Origin: Erwinia sp050410775 | Lineage (GTDB): Bacteria; Pseudomonadota; Gammaproteobacteria; Enterobacterales; Enterobacteriaceae | Strand: one strand, 5' to 3' | Assembly (NCBI RefSeq): GCF_050410775.1 | Contig: NZ_CP191229.1 | Length of the DNA stretch: 64,000 nucleotides | In this document: one piece after another, positions 43,361-52,461 of the stretch | How the letters are laid out: each line of letters begins with the position of its first letter | Numbering within the stretch: position 1 is the stretch's first letter | Notes under the pieces: model-generated | The model's input: only the letters and a program-made list of their open reading frames with translations | Databases searched by the model: none | What the model was told of the DNA's origin: nothing | Translations under genes and position numbers: made by a program

Positions 43361-44353
43361 ATGCAGGATTTACTTAAGCTCACCCTCAGCGGCGGAAAGC
43401 CCCACCCGCTCTCCGGCAGCAACGCGCATCTGAACTGGCAGTGGCTGGATGAGGGGATTGTTGAGATGACCCCGCACGCGTGCAGCGCGCAGGCGGTGGT
43501 GATCTCAGCAGGGATCCACGGCAATGAAACCGCGCCCGTGGAGATCCTGAACGCGCTGGCCAGCGAGCTGCTTGCGGGGACGCAGCCGCTGGTACCGCGT
43601 CTTTTAGTGATTTTTGGCAATCCTGCCGCGCTGCGTGAGAATAAGCGCTACCGCACCATCGACGTGAACCGGCTGTTTGGCGGCCGCTGGCAGCAGCATG
43701 AGGATTGCTCCGAGGCCCGCCGCGCCTGGCGGCTGGAGCAGGCGCTGGAAACCTTCTGGCAGGCGGGCGATAGTGAGGAAGTTCGCTGGCATCTTGATCT
43801 GCATACGGCGATCCGCGGCTCTTACCATAGCCGGTTTGGCGTGCTGCCGCAGCGCGACACGCCCTGGCCGGAGGAGTTCTTACAGTGGCTTACCGCCGCC
43901 CGGCTGGAGGCGCTGGTTTTCCACCGGGCGCCGGGAGGCACCTTTACCCACTACAGTTCGCAGCATTTTCAGGCGGCAAGCTGCACGCTGGAGCTGGGCA
44001 AGGCGCAGCCGTTTGGCACCAACGATCTCAGCCAGTTTTCAGCGGTGCGCGACGCTCTGGCCGCTATGCTCTCCGGCAGGCCGCTGCCCGAATCAGCCAG
44101 CGCGCCGCAGCGTTATCGCGTGTCGCAGCAAATTACGCGCGCCTCACAGGCGTTCCGGCTGCATATGAGCGCAGAGACCCTGAACTTCACCGCTTTTCCT
44201 CAGGGAACGCTGCTGGCTGAGGATGGCAGTAAACGCTATTTCGTCCAGCAGGCCAGAGAATATGTCCTGTTTCCTAATCCAGCCGTGGCGACAGGCCAGC
44301 GTGCCGGACTGATGCTGGTTGAGGATAATCAGCATAATGAGGCGCTGAGCTGA
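43361..44353 (+). CDS. astE: Succinylglutamate desuccinylase AstE
   Basis: 330 aa zinc carboxypeptidase-like enzyme. Zinc ligands are in SAGIHGNETAPVE and HLDLHTAIRGS, with the RTIDVNRLFGGRW and EPGG-equivalent APGGTFTHY regions. It hydrolyses N-succinylglutamate to glutamate and succinate, the last step. It starts 80 bp after astB with a good AAGGAGA site; this gap is larger than between the other ast genes. Confidence 0.93.
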   Translation: MQDLLKLTLSGGKPHPLSGSNAHLNWQWLDEGIVEMTPHACSAQAVVISAGIHGNETAPVEILNALASELLAGTQPLVPRLLVIFGNPAALRENKRYRTIDVNRLFGGRWQQHEDCSEARRAWRLEQALETFWQAGDSEEVRWHLDLHTAIRGSYHSRFGVLPQRDTPWPEEFLQWLTAARLEALVFHRAPGGTFTHYSSQHFQAASCTLELGKAQPFGTNDLSQFSAVRDALAAMLSGRPLPESASAPQRYRVSQQITRASQAFRLHMSAETLNFTAFPQGTLLAEDGSKRYFVQQAREYVLFPNPAVATGQRAGLMLVEDNQHNEALS

Positions 44354-44376
44354 TCCTCAGCGGTTGCGGGTCACAT

Positions 44377-44396
44377 CTGCCGTAGAAATACGGCAG
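44377..44396 (+). terminator. Possible ast operon terminator hairpin
   Basis: A perfect 8-bp stem CTGCCGTA/TACGGCAG with a GAAA tetraloop, 23 bp after the astE stop. The following sequence (TTCCCCCATTTT) has only a weak T run, so termination may be partial. Confidence 0.55.
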
Positions 44397-44522
44397 TTCC
44401 CCCATTTTCCAAACTGACAATTTCCTTTCCCAATCCTGCTCGCTGCATTACACTCCTCCATAATTCCTGCATTAATCCCTTCAAATTCATATTTCTTAGC
44501 ATTTCCTCACGCTATTCTTCGC

Positions 44523-44540
44523 ATTCTCTCCATGATTGAC
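44523..44540 (+). promoter_or_regulatory. BaeR-like box upstream of spy
   Basis: ATTCTCTCCATGATTGAC matches 15 of 18 positions of the BaeR box described for E. coli mdtA and spy (TTTTTCTCCATDATTGGC). It lies about 125-145 bp upstream of the spy start, which fits control of spy by the BaeSR envelope-stress system. I did not find a clear CpxR box. Confidence 0.6.
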
Positions 44541-44666
44541 CGCATTTTGTCTTTTATGCTTTCAGGGCTTTACTCACCCTCTGAGTACTTGACGTTGAAC
44601 ACAATAAACTTGTTTTCGACATCGCGACACAACGTCGCTACTGAAATAAACAGTAAGGACATGATT

Positions 44667-45155
44667 ATGCGTAAATTGACTTCTCTTGTTATGGCTATGA
44701 CTCTGGCTTTGGGTGCGGCGAACATTGTTCATGCGGCCGTGGATAACATCACACCGGCGCCGGCTGGGGCAGAGAAATCGGCCATGCATAAGCCACCACG
44801 CCACGGCGGTATGCACGGCATGTTTAAGGGGTTGAACCTGACTGACGCGCAGAAGCAGCAGATGCGTACCATCATGGACGACGCGCACAAAGATATGAAG
44901 CGCCCCTCTCTGGAAGAGCGCCGCGCTATGCACGACGTCATTGCCTCTGACAGCTTCGACACAGCCAAAGCTGAGGCTCAGGCCACCCGGATGAGTACAG
45001 AAGGAAAAACGCGGACCCTGAAAATGCTGGAAACGCAGAATAAGCTCTATAACGTATTAACGGCGGCGCAGAAAAAACAGTTTAATGAGAACTTTGAAAA
45101 GCGCCTGACGGAAAAGCCGCATCACAAAGGTGAAATGACGCATACCGAAGAGTAA
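44667..45155 (+). CDS. spy: Periplasmic chaperone Spy
   Basis: 162 aa with a signal peptide ending in NIVHA. The mature protein is Met- and His-rich and contains both LTxxQ motifs: LTDAQKQQMRTIM and LTAAQKKQFNENFEKRL. Spy is an ATP-independent chaperone with a cradle-shaped dimer that protects periplasmic proteins. The ATG at 44667 has correct spacing to AAGGAC; an ATG two codons earlier is less likely. Confidence 0.94.
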   Translation: MRKLTSLVMAMTLALGAANIVHAAVDNITPAPAGAEKSAMHKPPRHGGMHGMFKGLNLTDAQKQQMRTIMDDAHKDMKRPSLEERRAMHDVIASDSFDTAKAEAQATRMSTEGKTRTLKMLETQNKLYNVLTAAQKKQFNENFEKRLTEKPHHKGEMTHTEE

Positions 45156-45175
45156 GGCTTAACGACACCGGCTGA

Positions 45176-45224
45176 AACCGCCGGCGTTGCTCAGGAAGTC
45201 CCGGGCAGCGCTGGCGGTTTTTTT
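45176..45224 (+). terminator. Rho-independent terminator after spy
   Basis: A long stem of about 14 bp (ACCGCCGGCGTTGC against GCAGCGCTGGCGGT, with wobble pairs) closes a 14-nt loop and is followed by seven T residues. It sits just before the convergent cho gene. Confidence 0.85.
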
Positions 45225-45229
45225 GCGGT

Positions 45230-46093
45230 TCAGTAAAGGGGGACGATGGGATATTTCCCGCTCAGAACAGGTTTGCAGAGGATTTTGTAACCGTCGCTGT
45301 CAAACCCCTTTGGCGTGGAGGTCAGATGGCGCGCTTCCGCCAGATCGCTGACGGAGCCGAGATAGAACCAGTTATTAATCACATGAATCTGCGTCTGGCT
45401 TACCCCTTCTTCCACCACCCCAACGGCGCCTTGCCACGGCCAGCACATCACCCTGACGCGCTCCAGAGCATCCATCAGGCGCTGGTGGTGATCCTCAAGC
45501 GGCTCTCTGCCACAGCAGGCTCCGGCGCAGCGCCCCAGGCTTGCCCGGAAGCAGGCGCGGTTTTTACCCAGGCTCTCCAGCCCCAGCAGCCCCAGGCAAA
45601 GACGCTCCTCATCCGCGATGGTCTGCAGCCGTTCCAGCGCCGCACGGCGGCTGGCGTAAAGGCCAAACAGATTAGGCGTATGGGAAAAATCCACCTCTTT
45701 GGCGAAGACCACGCTGGGCTTATGCTGACTGATATGCAGGGAACAGAGCTGGCGGTTTTTACGCAGTCGCTTATTGAACAGCGGCTGCTGCACTTTGATC
45801 ATCTGCGCTTCCAGCAGCAGCGCGCCCAGATCGCCCGCGGTGGTGATCCAGGTGACGTGCCTGGCCTGGCGCAGCATTTTGGCCTCATCGGCCGTGCGGA
45901 AATGCGACATTACCCGGCTGCGCAGATTGACGCTTTTCCCGATATAGAGCGGCATGGTTTCGCTCTCGCCGTGAAAAATATAGACGCCAGGCAGAGCGGG
46001 AAGCCCTTCCAGCGAGGGGCGAAGATGTTCGGGATACTGATAGATTGCCGCCGGTTCGAATTCCAGGCGATGAGAGACGACGCGTCTGACCAC
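45230..46093 (-). CDS. cho: Excinuclease Cho (UvrC-homologue)
   Basis: 287 aa. It holds the GIY-YIG-type nuclease domain: PGVYIFHGESETMPLYIGKSVNLRSRVMSH near residues 33-65, then GALLLEAQMIKVQQPLFNKRLRKNRQLC. C-terminal cysteines (RASLGRCAGACCG) match Cho. Cho makes the 3' incision in nucleotide excision repair at lesions poorly handled by UvrC. A strong LexA box lies just upstream, so it is SOS-induced. Confidence 0.92.
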   Translation of the reverse strand: MVRRVVSHRLEFEPAAIYQYPEHLRPSLEGLPALPGVYIFHGESETMPLYIGKSVNLRSRVMSHFRTADEAKMLRQARHVTWITTAGDLGALLLEAQMIKVQQPLFNKRLRKNRQLCSLHISQHKPSVVFAKEVDFSHTPNLFGLYASRRAALERLQTIADEERLCLGLLGLESLGKNRACFRASLGRCAGACCGREPLEDHHQRLMDALERVRVMCWPWQGAVGVVEEGVSQTQIHVINNWFYLGSVSDLAEARHLTSTPKGFDSDGYKILCKPVLSGKYPIVPLY

Positions 46094-46106
46094 TTTGCAC
46101 TCCGGT

Positions 46107-46126
46107 TACTGTTTACTTATACAGTG
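46107..46126 (-). promoter_or_regulatory. LexA (SOS) box of cho
   Basis: TACTGTTTACTTATACAGTG matches the LexA consensus with perfect CTGT and ACAG arms. It ends 14 bp from the cho start codon and so overlaps its promoter region. Confidence 0.9.
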
Positions 46127-46176
46127 TAACAGGGGCGTGATGGATAAAAAAGCGCCGCCGTAAATCTGAGCGCCAG

Positions 46177-46199
46177 AAAAAGGGCGGCCAGCGCCGCCC
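46177..46199 (-). terminator. Rho-independent terminator of nadE
   Basis: On the minus strand GGGCGGC and GCCGCCC form a 7-bp stem with a 4-nt loop, followed by five T residues. It lies 18 bp beyond the nadE stop. Confidence 0.85.
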
Positions 46200-46216
46200 A
46201 GATTCTGAAAAATCGA

Positions 46217-47044
46217 TTATCTTTTCCAGAAATCGTCAAACACGGTTACCGGCGGACGGCGTTTATGTTCCGTCTTCAGATACCAGCTTTCGATCACTTT
46301 CGCCGCTGACTCATCAATCGTTTTCCCTTCCAGATACTGGTCAATCATCTCGTAGGTTACGCCAAGCGCGACTTCGTCCTGAAGGCCTGGCCGGTCGTCT
46401 TCGAGGTCTGCGGTAGGGTGCTTGAGGTAGAGATGTTCAGGACAACCCAACGCTTTCAGCAACTGTTTCCCCTGGCCTTTGTTCAGGCGGAAGAGCGGGT
46501 TAATGTCGGTTCCGCCATCGCCATATTTGGTAAAGAAGCCGGTTATCGCCTCCGCGGCGTGATCGGTGCCCACCACCAAGCCCGAGGTCATTCCGGCGAT
46601 GCTGTACTGCGCCTTCATGCGCTCACGGGCTTTTTCATTACCGCGAACGAAATCAGAGAGTTCCACACCGGCTTCCCGGAGCGCTTTCTCGCTGGCCAGC
46701 ACCGCTTCTTTGATATTCACGGTCAGCACGCGGTCAGCCTTGATGAAATCCAGCGCATCCTGACAATCCTGCTCATCGGCCTGTACGCCGTGGGGCAGGC
46801 GGACGGCAATAAACTGATAATCGGCGTTGCCCGTCTCTTCACGCAGTTCGCTAATGGCCATCTGGCTGAGTTTACCGGCCAGGGTCGAATCCTGCCCGCC
46901 GCTGATACCCAGTACCAGCGTGCGGATAAAGGAGTGCTTTTTAACATAGGCCTTTAAAAAATCAACGCTGGTGCGGATCTCCTGGCTGACGTCAATCGTG
47001 GGCTTAGCGCCCAGCGCGTCGATAATTTCCTGTTGCAGTGCCAT
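46217..47044 (-). CDS. nadE: NH3-dependent NAD synthetase NadE
   Basis: 275 aa, the same length as E. coli NadE. The P-loop SGGQDSTLAGKLSQ near residue 46, RLPHGVQADEQDCQDAL, GNEKARERMKAQY and GTDHAAEAITGFFTKYGDGGTDINPL are all conserved. It amidates deamido-NAD with ammonia and ATP in the cytoplasm. Confidence 0.96.
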   Translation of the reverse strand: MALQQEIIDALGAKPTIDVSQEIRTSVDFLKAYVKKHSFIRTLVLGISGGQDSTLAGKLSQMAISELREETGNADYQFIAVRLPHGVQADEQDCQDALDFIKADRVLTVNIKEAVLASEKALREAGVELSDFVRGNEKARERMKAQYSIAGMTSGLVVGTDHAAEAITGFFTKYGDGGTDINPLFRLNKGQGKQLLKALGCPEHLYLKHPTADLEDDRPGLQDEVALGVTYEMIDQYLEGKTIDESAAKVIESWYLKTEHKRRPPVTVFDDFWKR

Positions 47045-47165
47045 TTACCTCTCCTCAGATTCAGTGCCTGTTCAGGCGGCAGGGGCGAAAACCTCTCTAC
47101 TAAAACTAACGCGCCTGGCGGCAAACAACAAGTTTCAATCAAGCTGTTCGCGCGCCTTTAAGCGC

Positions 47166-48359
47166 TTATGCAGACTGTTCCGGCTTTTTGGCCAGCAGGG
47201 CAAACATCGCGATCGCCAGCATATAGCAGCCAAAGATAGTCAGGGTCATCGTCAGTACCGAGGTGCCGCCAATGCCGGTGATCGGCACGGCGATGCCGCC
47301 AAGCGTAAACATCGTCACGCCCATCACCGCCGAGGCGCTGCCCGCCCGGTGGCCCTGGCTTTGCATCGCCAGCGAGGCGGCGGCCACCCCGACCGCGCCG
47401 TTGCTGGCGACGCTGAAGAAGAGGGTGACCAGCACAACCGGTAGCGCCGCGCCGGTCAGTCCCGCAATCAGCAGGCTGCCGGAGGAGACGAATGCCAGCG
47501 TCAGTGCGCCTTTAAGCACCCGATATTCACCCCAGAGCGGACTGAGTCTGGCGCTAATCTGCGAGGCCAGGATAAGCCCGATGCCGTTGGCCGCAAAGCA
47601 GAAGCTGAACGCCTGGGGCGACAGGCTGTAAATCTCCTGCAAAACAAAGGGTGAGGCGCCGATATAGGCAAACATCCCGGACATCATAAAGCCCTGGGTG
47701 AGGCAGAAACCCATAAAGGGGCGATGTATCACAATCTGGCCCAGCGCCGCCCATGCGGACCACACGGAGCCTTTGCTGCGTCGTTCCGGCGGCAGCGTTT
47801 CATGAAGCTTAAGCCGGGAAAGCACAAACAGCAGTACGGCAATGACCGCGATCGCCATAAACAGACCGCGCCAGTCGAGCACTGCCATCAGCGCGCCGCC
47901 CATCACCGGCGCGGCGATGGGGGCCAGACCGTTGACCAGCATCAGAAGGGCAAAGAAGCGGGTCAGATCGTGCCCGCTGTACATATCCCGCGCAATCGCC
48001 CGTGATAATACAGCCCCGCCCGCGCCTGACAGGCCCTGGAACAGGCGCGCCAGCAGCAGCTGGTTAATGTCCTGCGCCATTGCGCAACCGACAGAGGCGA
48101 TCAGCAGTAAGACCAGCGAAAGCAGCAGGGGGTTAATACGGCCAAATTTATCGCTCATCGGGCCGAAGATAAGCTGGCCGAGCCCGAGGCCCAGCAGCCC
48201 GGCCGTCAGGCTGAGCTGCGCGGTGGCGGTGGGCGTATTGAGATCCTGAGCAAGCCCCGGCAGGGCGGGCAGATACAGGTCGATACATAGCGGGCCGAGC
48301 GCGGCAAGCAGACCGAGCGTAATGGCATAACCAAAGCGGACAGGTTGTGCAGGTGTCAT
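47166..48359 (-). CDS. Bcr/CflA-type multidrug efflux MFS transporter
   Basis: 397 aa with twelve predicted membrane helices. DHA1 marks are DLYLPALPGLAQDL, the loop 2-3 motif FGPMSDKFGRINPLLL and RLFQGLSGAGGAVLSRAIARD. Proton-driven export of drugs or metabolites across the inner membrane is expected; the substrate is unknown. It overlaps the TetR gene by 4 bp, so the pair forms one operon repressed by its own regulator. Confidence 0.88.
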   Translation of the reverse strand: MTPAQPVRFGYAITLGLLAALGPLCIDLYLPALPGLAQDLNTPTATAQLSLTAGLLGLGLGQLIFGPMSDKFGRINPLLLSLVLLLIASVGCAMAQDINQLLLARLFQGLSGAGGAVLSRAIARDMYSGHDLTRFFALLMLVNGLAPIAAPVMGGALMAVLDWRGLFMAIAVIAVLLFVLSRLKLHETLPPERRSKGSVWSAWAALGQIVIHRPFMGFCLTQGFMMSGMFAYIGASPFVLQEIYSLSPQAFSFCFAANGIGLILASQISARLSPLWGEYRVLKGALTLAFVSSGSLLIAGLTGAALPVVLVTLFFSVASNGAVGVAAASLAMQSQGHRAGSASAVMGVTMFTLGGIAVPITGIGGTSVLTMTLTIFGCYMLAIAMFALLAKKPEQSA

Positions 48360-48937
48360 GAATCCTCTGTCTTAAAAAGTTGTTCGATAAGTTGTTGGTA
48401 AAGGGTACAAAGCTGCTCTGGCGAAGCTTTCTGCGGCGCCAGCCGGCGAAATGAGGTGCCTTCAATCAGCGCAGCAAGCAGCTCAACGCCAGCCCTGACG
48501 CGTTCATCACTGAGCGCAGGATGCGCTTTTTTGACGTTAAGGCAGGCCTGGACGAACATACGCTCGTCCGCATCGACCAGCATACGGGCCACCACCGGGT
48601 TGCGGGTGGCTTCTGCGGCCACCTCCAGCATCAGGGCGTCATCCTCTTCAGGATGAAGCGTACGCGAGGCCAGCAGGCGCGGCAGGTTGACGGTGGACGC
48701 CGCCTCTTCCATGTGGATCAGACGGGCGTCAATAATGCGCCTGACGATCTCCTCGATAATCGCTTCTTTGTTAATAAAGTAGCGGTAGATTTGACCCACG
48801 CTCAGGCGAGCTTCTTCGGCCAGCCGCGCCATGCTGGCGCCGTGAAAGCCTTCCCGGCGAAAGCAGCGCCTGGCCGCCCGGATAATCTCATCCTGACGCT
48901 GATGGTGTCTGGCATCGCGGGCTTCGTTAGGCGTCAT
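48356..48937 (-). CDS. TetR-family transcriptional repressor
   Basis: 193 aa. The N-terminal helix-turn-helix (IIRAARRCFRREGFHGASMARLAEEARLSVGQIYRYFINKE) is typical of TetR. The C-terminal ligand domain is not recognised further. The start at 48937 follows GAGGTAAGG, while the longer open frame runs through the operator. It is the first gene of the operon with the MFS pump. Confidence 0.9.
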   Translation of the reverse strand: MTPNEARDARHHQRQDEIIRAARRCFRREGFHGASMARLAEEARLSVGQIYRYFINKEAIIEEIVRRIIDARLIHMEEAASTVNLPRLLASRTLHPEEDDALMLEVAAEATRNPVVARMLVDADERMFVQACLNVKKAHPALSDERVRAGVELLAALIEGTSFRRLAPQKASPEQLCTLYQQLIEQLFKTEDS

Positions 48938-48987
48938 TATCCTTACCTCATTACACGGCATGCTGCGCACTATACGCAGGGCAGAAA

Positions 48988-49011
48988 ATGAGAGTGAACG
49001 TTCATTCTCAT
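48988..49011 (-). promoter_or_regulatory. Palindromic operator of the TetR-MFS operon
   Basis: A 24-bp palindrome centred at 48999/49000 with the core TGAACGTTCA, extended to ATGAGA on the left and TCTCAT on the right, with a single mismatched pair. It lies about 50 bp upstream of the tetR start and is the expected autoregulatory site. Confidence 0.75.
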
Positions 49012-49228
49012 CGGGCGCAGTATAAAGCGACCCCGGAAAATGAAAAGGGTTTTTCGTGCGGCATCGCAGAGAACAATCTGAGCACATGTGGACCCCTGGC
49101 ATCTCTTTAACGGAGTAAAAAGTCCTAAAGTTAATGCCGGTATAGGAATTTCTGCGTTACAAAGTTGAACAATCACCACTTATGTTCCAGGCTTAATGCC
49201 ACATGGACAATCAATGAGGAATAAAAAT

Positions 49229-49564
49229 ATGAATAAAGTAACAGGATTTCTTGGTGCTGCTGTGGCGCTGGCCGTATTGTCTGGCTGTACTGCATACGAT
49301 CGTGCTGAAAGCTACGTGACCAAACCCGTGGTGCAGGATGTGAAAAAAGGTATGACCCGTGAGCAGGTGCGTGAAATCGCCGGTCCGGCCTCAACGGAAG
49401 TGACAATGGTTCATGCCCGCGGCACCTGCCAGACCTATGTTCTGGGTGAGCGCGACGGCAAGGCACAGACCTATTTTGTCAGCTACAGCGATACGGGTCG
49501 CGTAATGAACTATGGCTTCCAGAGCTGTAAAGACTACGATACCGATCCGCAGGCCGCTCAGTAA
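49229..49564 (+). CDS. osmE: Osmotically inducible lipoprotein OsmE
   Basis: 111 aa. The lipobox LSGC near residue 19 gives a lipoprotein. The SmpA/OmlA (BamE-like) domain contains DVKKGMTREQVREIAGPASTEVTM and HARGTCQTYVLG, and the end DYDTDPQAA matches E. coli OsmE. The start at 49229 is preferred over an in-frame ATG at 49214, which overlaps the GAGGA site. Confidence 0.94.
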   Translation: MNKVTGFLGAAVALAVLSGCTAYDRAESYVTKPVVQDVKKGMTREQVREIAGPASTEVTMVHARGTCQTYVLGERDGKAQTYFVSYSDTGRVMNYGFQSCKDYDTDPQAAQ

Positions 49565-49602
49565 CCTGCCGGCAGTAACGGCTAAAACGACGCTATTATC
49601 AG

Positions 49603-49634
49603 AACCCGCCAGCGCATGCGCTGGCGGGTTTTTT
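49603..49634 (+). terminator. Rho-independent terminator of osmE
   Basis: A perfect 12-bp stem AACCCGCCAGCG/CGCTGGCGGGTT with a CATG loop and a run of six T residues, 38 bp after the osmE stop. Confidence 0.93.
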
Positions 49635-49639
49635 CCTGT

Positions 49640-49973
49640 TCATATTCTTTTGTGACGTTCGTCCTGATATCCCCAAACGGCTGATAATCACTTTTCCGTT
49701 TGCCCGAAAGAGTAATTCCTTTATTAACGTCCCTGAGTAATCGTCTTCAATTCTTTACTGCCATTGTAACGGCTGCTGCCTTTGTGACGCCCTGCGCTGT
49801 GGGATTGATAAAGGCGCGGCGTTTATCACGTCGCGTTTTGCCTCTTAAGAAGGAAGGGCGATACGCTATGCGCATAGTATGGTGATAGCAAGTGAGTGAG
49901 AACGGTGACAGCATCGGGCAGGAAGTTTGATGCGATTTGCGATGAAGTGATCGTGATGGCTTTTTATGGTGAA
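49640..49973. other. Gene-free interval between osmE and katE
   Basis: About 330 bp with no recognised gene. It contains a 12-bp perfect palindrome CTATGCGCATAG at 49866-49877. The open frame at 49700-49885 has no good ribosome binding site and no recognised family. A small RNA cannot be excluded. Confidence 0.5.
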
Positions 49974-50006
49974 AGGTGTGGCAGATAAACCTGCTCTGCC
50001 ACACCT
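49974..50006 (-). terminator. Probable katE terminator
   Basis: A perfect 12-bp stem AGGTGTGGCAGA/TCTGCCACACCT with a 9-nt loop lies 25 bp beyond the katE stop. On the minus strand only three T residues follow, so it may act mainly in RNA stability. Confidence 0.6.
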
Positions 50007-50030
50007 TAATGGCTTAAACCGGAAGAAAGG

Positions 50031-52295
50031 TTAGGCCGGAACGCTCAGCGCCTTCTGGCTGCGTGACCAGATTCGGTGCGCACCCATGGCGGAAAGGAAT
50101 TCGCTCATCAGCACACCTTCCGCCTTGCTGTCTTCCACGATGCCTTCTTCACGATCGCTGTCGCCAAGGCCGAACTGCGGCTTAAAGCGTCGCGCGTCCC
50201 CACTCAGGCCAATCACCTTAAGATGCTTGTAGGCTTCCAGCAGGAAGTAGCAGGCGTCGCCGTTCAGCAGCAGGGCATCTATATTGCCGTCCGGCACGAT
50301 GACCGCATCGAAGGTCAGGGAAGGCAGGCCGCTGAAGGTGGCGTCAATGGGCAGATCCGAGCCGTCATCCGCGCGGACCTGACCCATATGCTTCGCCAGC
50401 AGCTTGGCGTGCACGCCCTGCGCCTTAAGCTCTTGCAGGATAGCGAGGACATCGGCCGCCACGACCCCGTCACTGAGCAGCAGCGCGACCTGGCGTCCCT
50501 TGATGGAACCGCTTGGGATCGCGTAAAGGCTCAGGCTGGCATCCTTTTTCAGGCCGTTTACATCCTTCGGCGGCGCGGTATGCATTTTCTCGTCCGACAG
50601 GGCGATGCCCAGGTTTTCCGCCACGCCGTTAGCGAGCGATACGTCTATATGCACCAGATGATCCACCACGCGCTCGCGAATATAGGCGCGGGCTACCTTG
50701 CTCAGCTCAAAAGAGAAGGCGTCAATGATGTGCTGTTGCTCCACCGGCGTCTGGCTGTTCCAGAACAGGCGCGGCTGGGAATAGTATTCGCCGAATGAAG
50801 GGCTGCGCTCGCGCACCTTATGCCCTTCAATACGCTCCTGATAGCTCTCGAATCCGCCGCGATGCGGGGAAGGAGGCGTCTCACGAGGCCAGTTGTCATT
50901 GATGGAATTTGGCTCATAGTTTGCCGGATTGGTGTCGATATCCATCCGGTGCATGCCCTGACGCTGGAAGTTATGGTAAGGGCAAACCGGGCGGTTAATC
51001 GGGATTTCATGGAAATTAGGCCCGCCAAGGCGGCTGATCTGCGTATCGGTATAGGAGAACAGACGGCCCTGTAACAGCGGATCGTTGGTAAAATCCATTC
51101 CCGGCACGATATGACCCGGATGGAAGGCTACCTGCTCGGTTTCGGCAAAGAAGTTATCCGGATTACGGTTCAGTACCATCTTACCAATCAGCTCAACCGG
51201 CACCAGCTCCTCAGGAATGAGCTTGGTGGCATCCAGCAGATCGAAATCGAACTTGAATTCGTCCTCTTCCGGGATCAGCTGTACGCCCAGTTCATATTCC
51301 GGATAATCCCCCGCCTCGATCGCTTCCCACAAGTCGCGACGGTGAAAATCGGGATCGCGTCCCGTCAGTTTTTGCGACTCATCCCAAAGCAGGGAGGCTT
51401 TACCTGCTACCGGCTTCCAGTGGAAGCGGACGAAGGTGGCTTTACCTTCCGCATTGATAAAGCGGAAGGTATGGATGCCGAAACCTTCCATGGTGCGATA
51501 GCTGCGCGGAATGCCGCGATCGGACATGGCCCAGATAACGTTATGCAGCGTTTCCGGCTGGAGCGAAACGTAATCCCAGAAGGTGTCGTGGGCGCTCTGC
51601 CCCTGAGGGATTTCGTTGTGCGGCTCTGGCTTAACGGCATGCACGAAGTCCGGGAACTTGTGGGCATCCTGAATAAAGAAGACCGGCGTATTGTTTCCGA
51701 CAAGGTCAAACACGCCTTCATCGGTATAGAACTTGGTGGCGAAGCCGCGAATGTCACGAACCGTGTCCGCCGAGCCCGCGCCGCCCTGGACGGTGGAGAA
51801 GCGCACAAAAACCGGCGTCTGCTGCTCGGGGCTGCGCAGAAAATCCGCTTTGGTGAGGTGGCTCATATCGCGATAGGGCTGGAAATAGCCATGGGCTGCC
51901 GAGCCGCGGGCGTGCACAATGCGTTCCGGAATACGCTCGTGGTCGAAGTGGGTGATTTTCTCACGCAGGATAAAATCTTCCAGCAGCGTCGGGCCACGGG
52001 TGCCGGCTTTCAGTGAGTTCTGGTCATCGGCGATGCGTGTTCCCTGATTGGTCGTCAGTGGGAAATTCTCGCCGCCCTTGCGGAAAGTGTCGAGCGCATC
52101 AAGTTTGGCGTTATGCGTTTGCGGGGCTTTCAGGCTGCCGGGTGCGGTAGGCTCTTTTCCGGGCGGCGTGGGTTCAGAGGAAGGTTTGTGTGAGCCATCT
52201 GCCGGGGCGAGCGAATCGAGTCCGGGCTTGGCCGATTCCGGTCCGGTGGAGGGGGCGTTATGGCTCAGTTCCTTATTGTCAGTTTCTTTCGACAT
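50031..52295 (-). CDS. katE: Monofunctional catalase HPII (KatE)
   Basis: 754 aa large-subunit clade II catalase. The catalytic His is in VHARGSAAHG and the Asn in FDLVGNNTPVFF; the haem-ligand Tyr is in RLFSYTDTQ. A disordered N-terminal tail (about 70 residues, rich in Pro and Ser) and a C-terminal flavodoxin-like domain (about 600-754) match E. coli KatE. It degrades hydrogen peroxide in stationary phase; RpoS control is known in E. coli but no promoter was verified here. The ATG at 52295 has the better-spaced ribosome binding site. Confidence 0.97.
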   Translation of the reverse strand: MSKETDNKELSHNAPSTGPESAKPGLDSLAPADGSHKPSSEPTPPGKEPTAPGSLKAPQTHNAKLDALDTFRKGGENFPLTTNQGTRIADDQNSLKAGTRGPTLLEDFILREKITHFDHERIPERIVHARGSAAHGYFQPYRDMSHLTKADFLRSPEQQTPVFVRFSTVQGGAGSADTVRDIRGFATKFYTDEGVFDLVGNNTPVFFIQDAHKFPDFVHAVKPEPHNEIPQGQSAHDTFWDYVSLQPETLHNVIWAMSDRGIPRSYRTMEGFGIHTFRFINAEGKATFVRFHWKPVAGKASLLWDESQKLTGRDPDFHRRDLWEAIEAGDYPEYELGVQLIPEEDEFKFDFDLLDATKLIPEELVPVELIGKMVLNRNPDNFFAETEQVAFHPGHIVPGMDFTNDPLLQGRLFSYTDTQISRLGGPNFHEIPINRPVCPYHNFQRQGMHRMDIDTNPANYEPNSINDNWPRETPPSPHRGGFESYQERIEGHKVRERSPSFGEYYSQPRLFWNSQTPVEQQHIIDAFSFELSKVARAYIRERVVDHLVHIDVSLANGVAENLGIALSDEKMHTAPPKDVNGLKKDASLSLYAIPSGSIKGRQVALLLSDGVVAADVLAILQELKAQGVHAKLLAKHMGQVRADDGSDLPIDATFSGLPSLTFDAVIVPDGNIDALLLNGDACYFLLEAYKHLKVIGLSGDARRFKPQFGLGDSDREEGIVEDSKAEGVLMSEFLSAMGAHRIWSRSQKALSVPA

Positions 52296-52423
52296 CTTCA
52301 CTTGCTCCTGATAGTCGTTCTAAGATTGCAATAACTATAGAACAGTCAGGCCAGTACGCCTGGAAAGCGCAGGGTTAAATGCAGGATGAGGGAAAAATTA
52401 AGAGGATTTACGACGTAAGGGGT

Positions 52424-52450
52424 AAAAAAAGGGCCGGCAGATGCCGGCCC
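52424..52450 (-). terminator. Rho-independent terminator of tcyP
   Basis: On the minus strand GGGCCGGC and GCCGGCCC form an 8-bp stem with a 4-nt loop, followed by seven T residues. It begins 12 bp beyond the stop. Confidence 0.93.
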
Positions 52451-52461
52451 CTGAAGTACGG

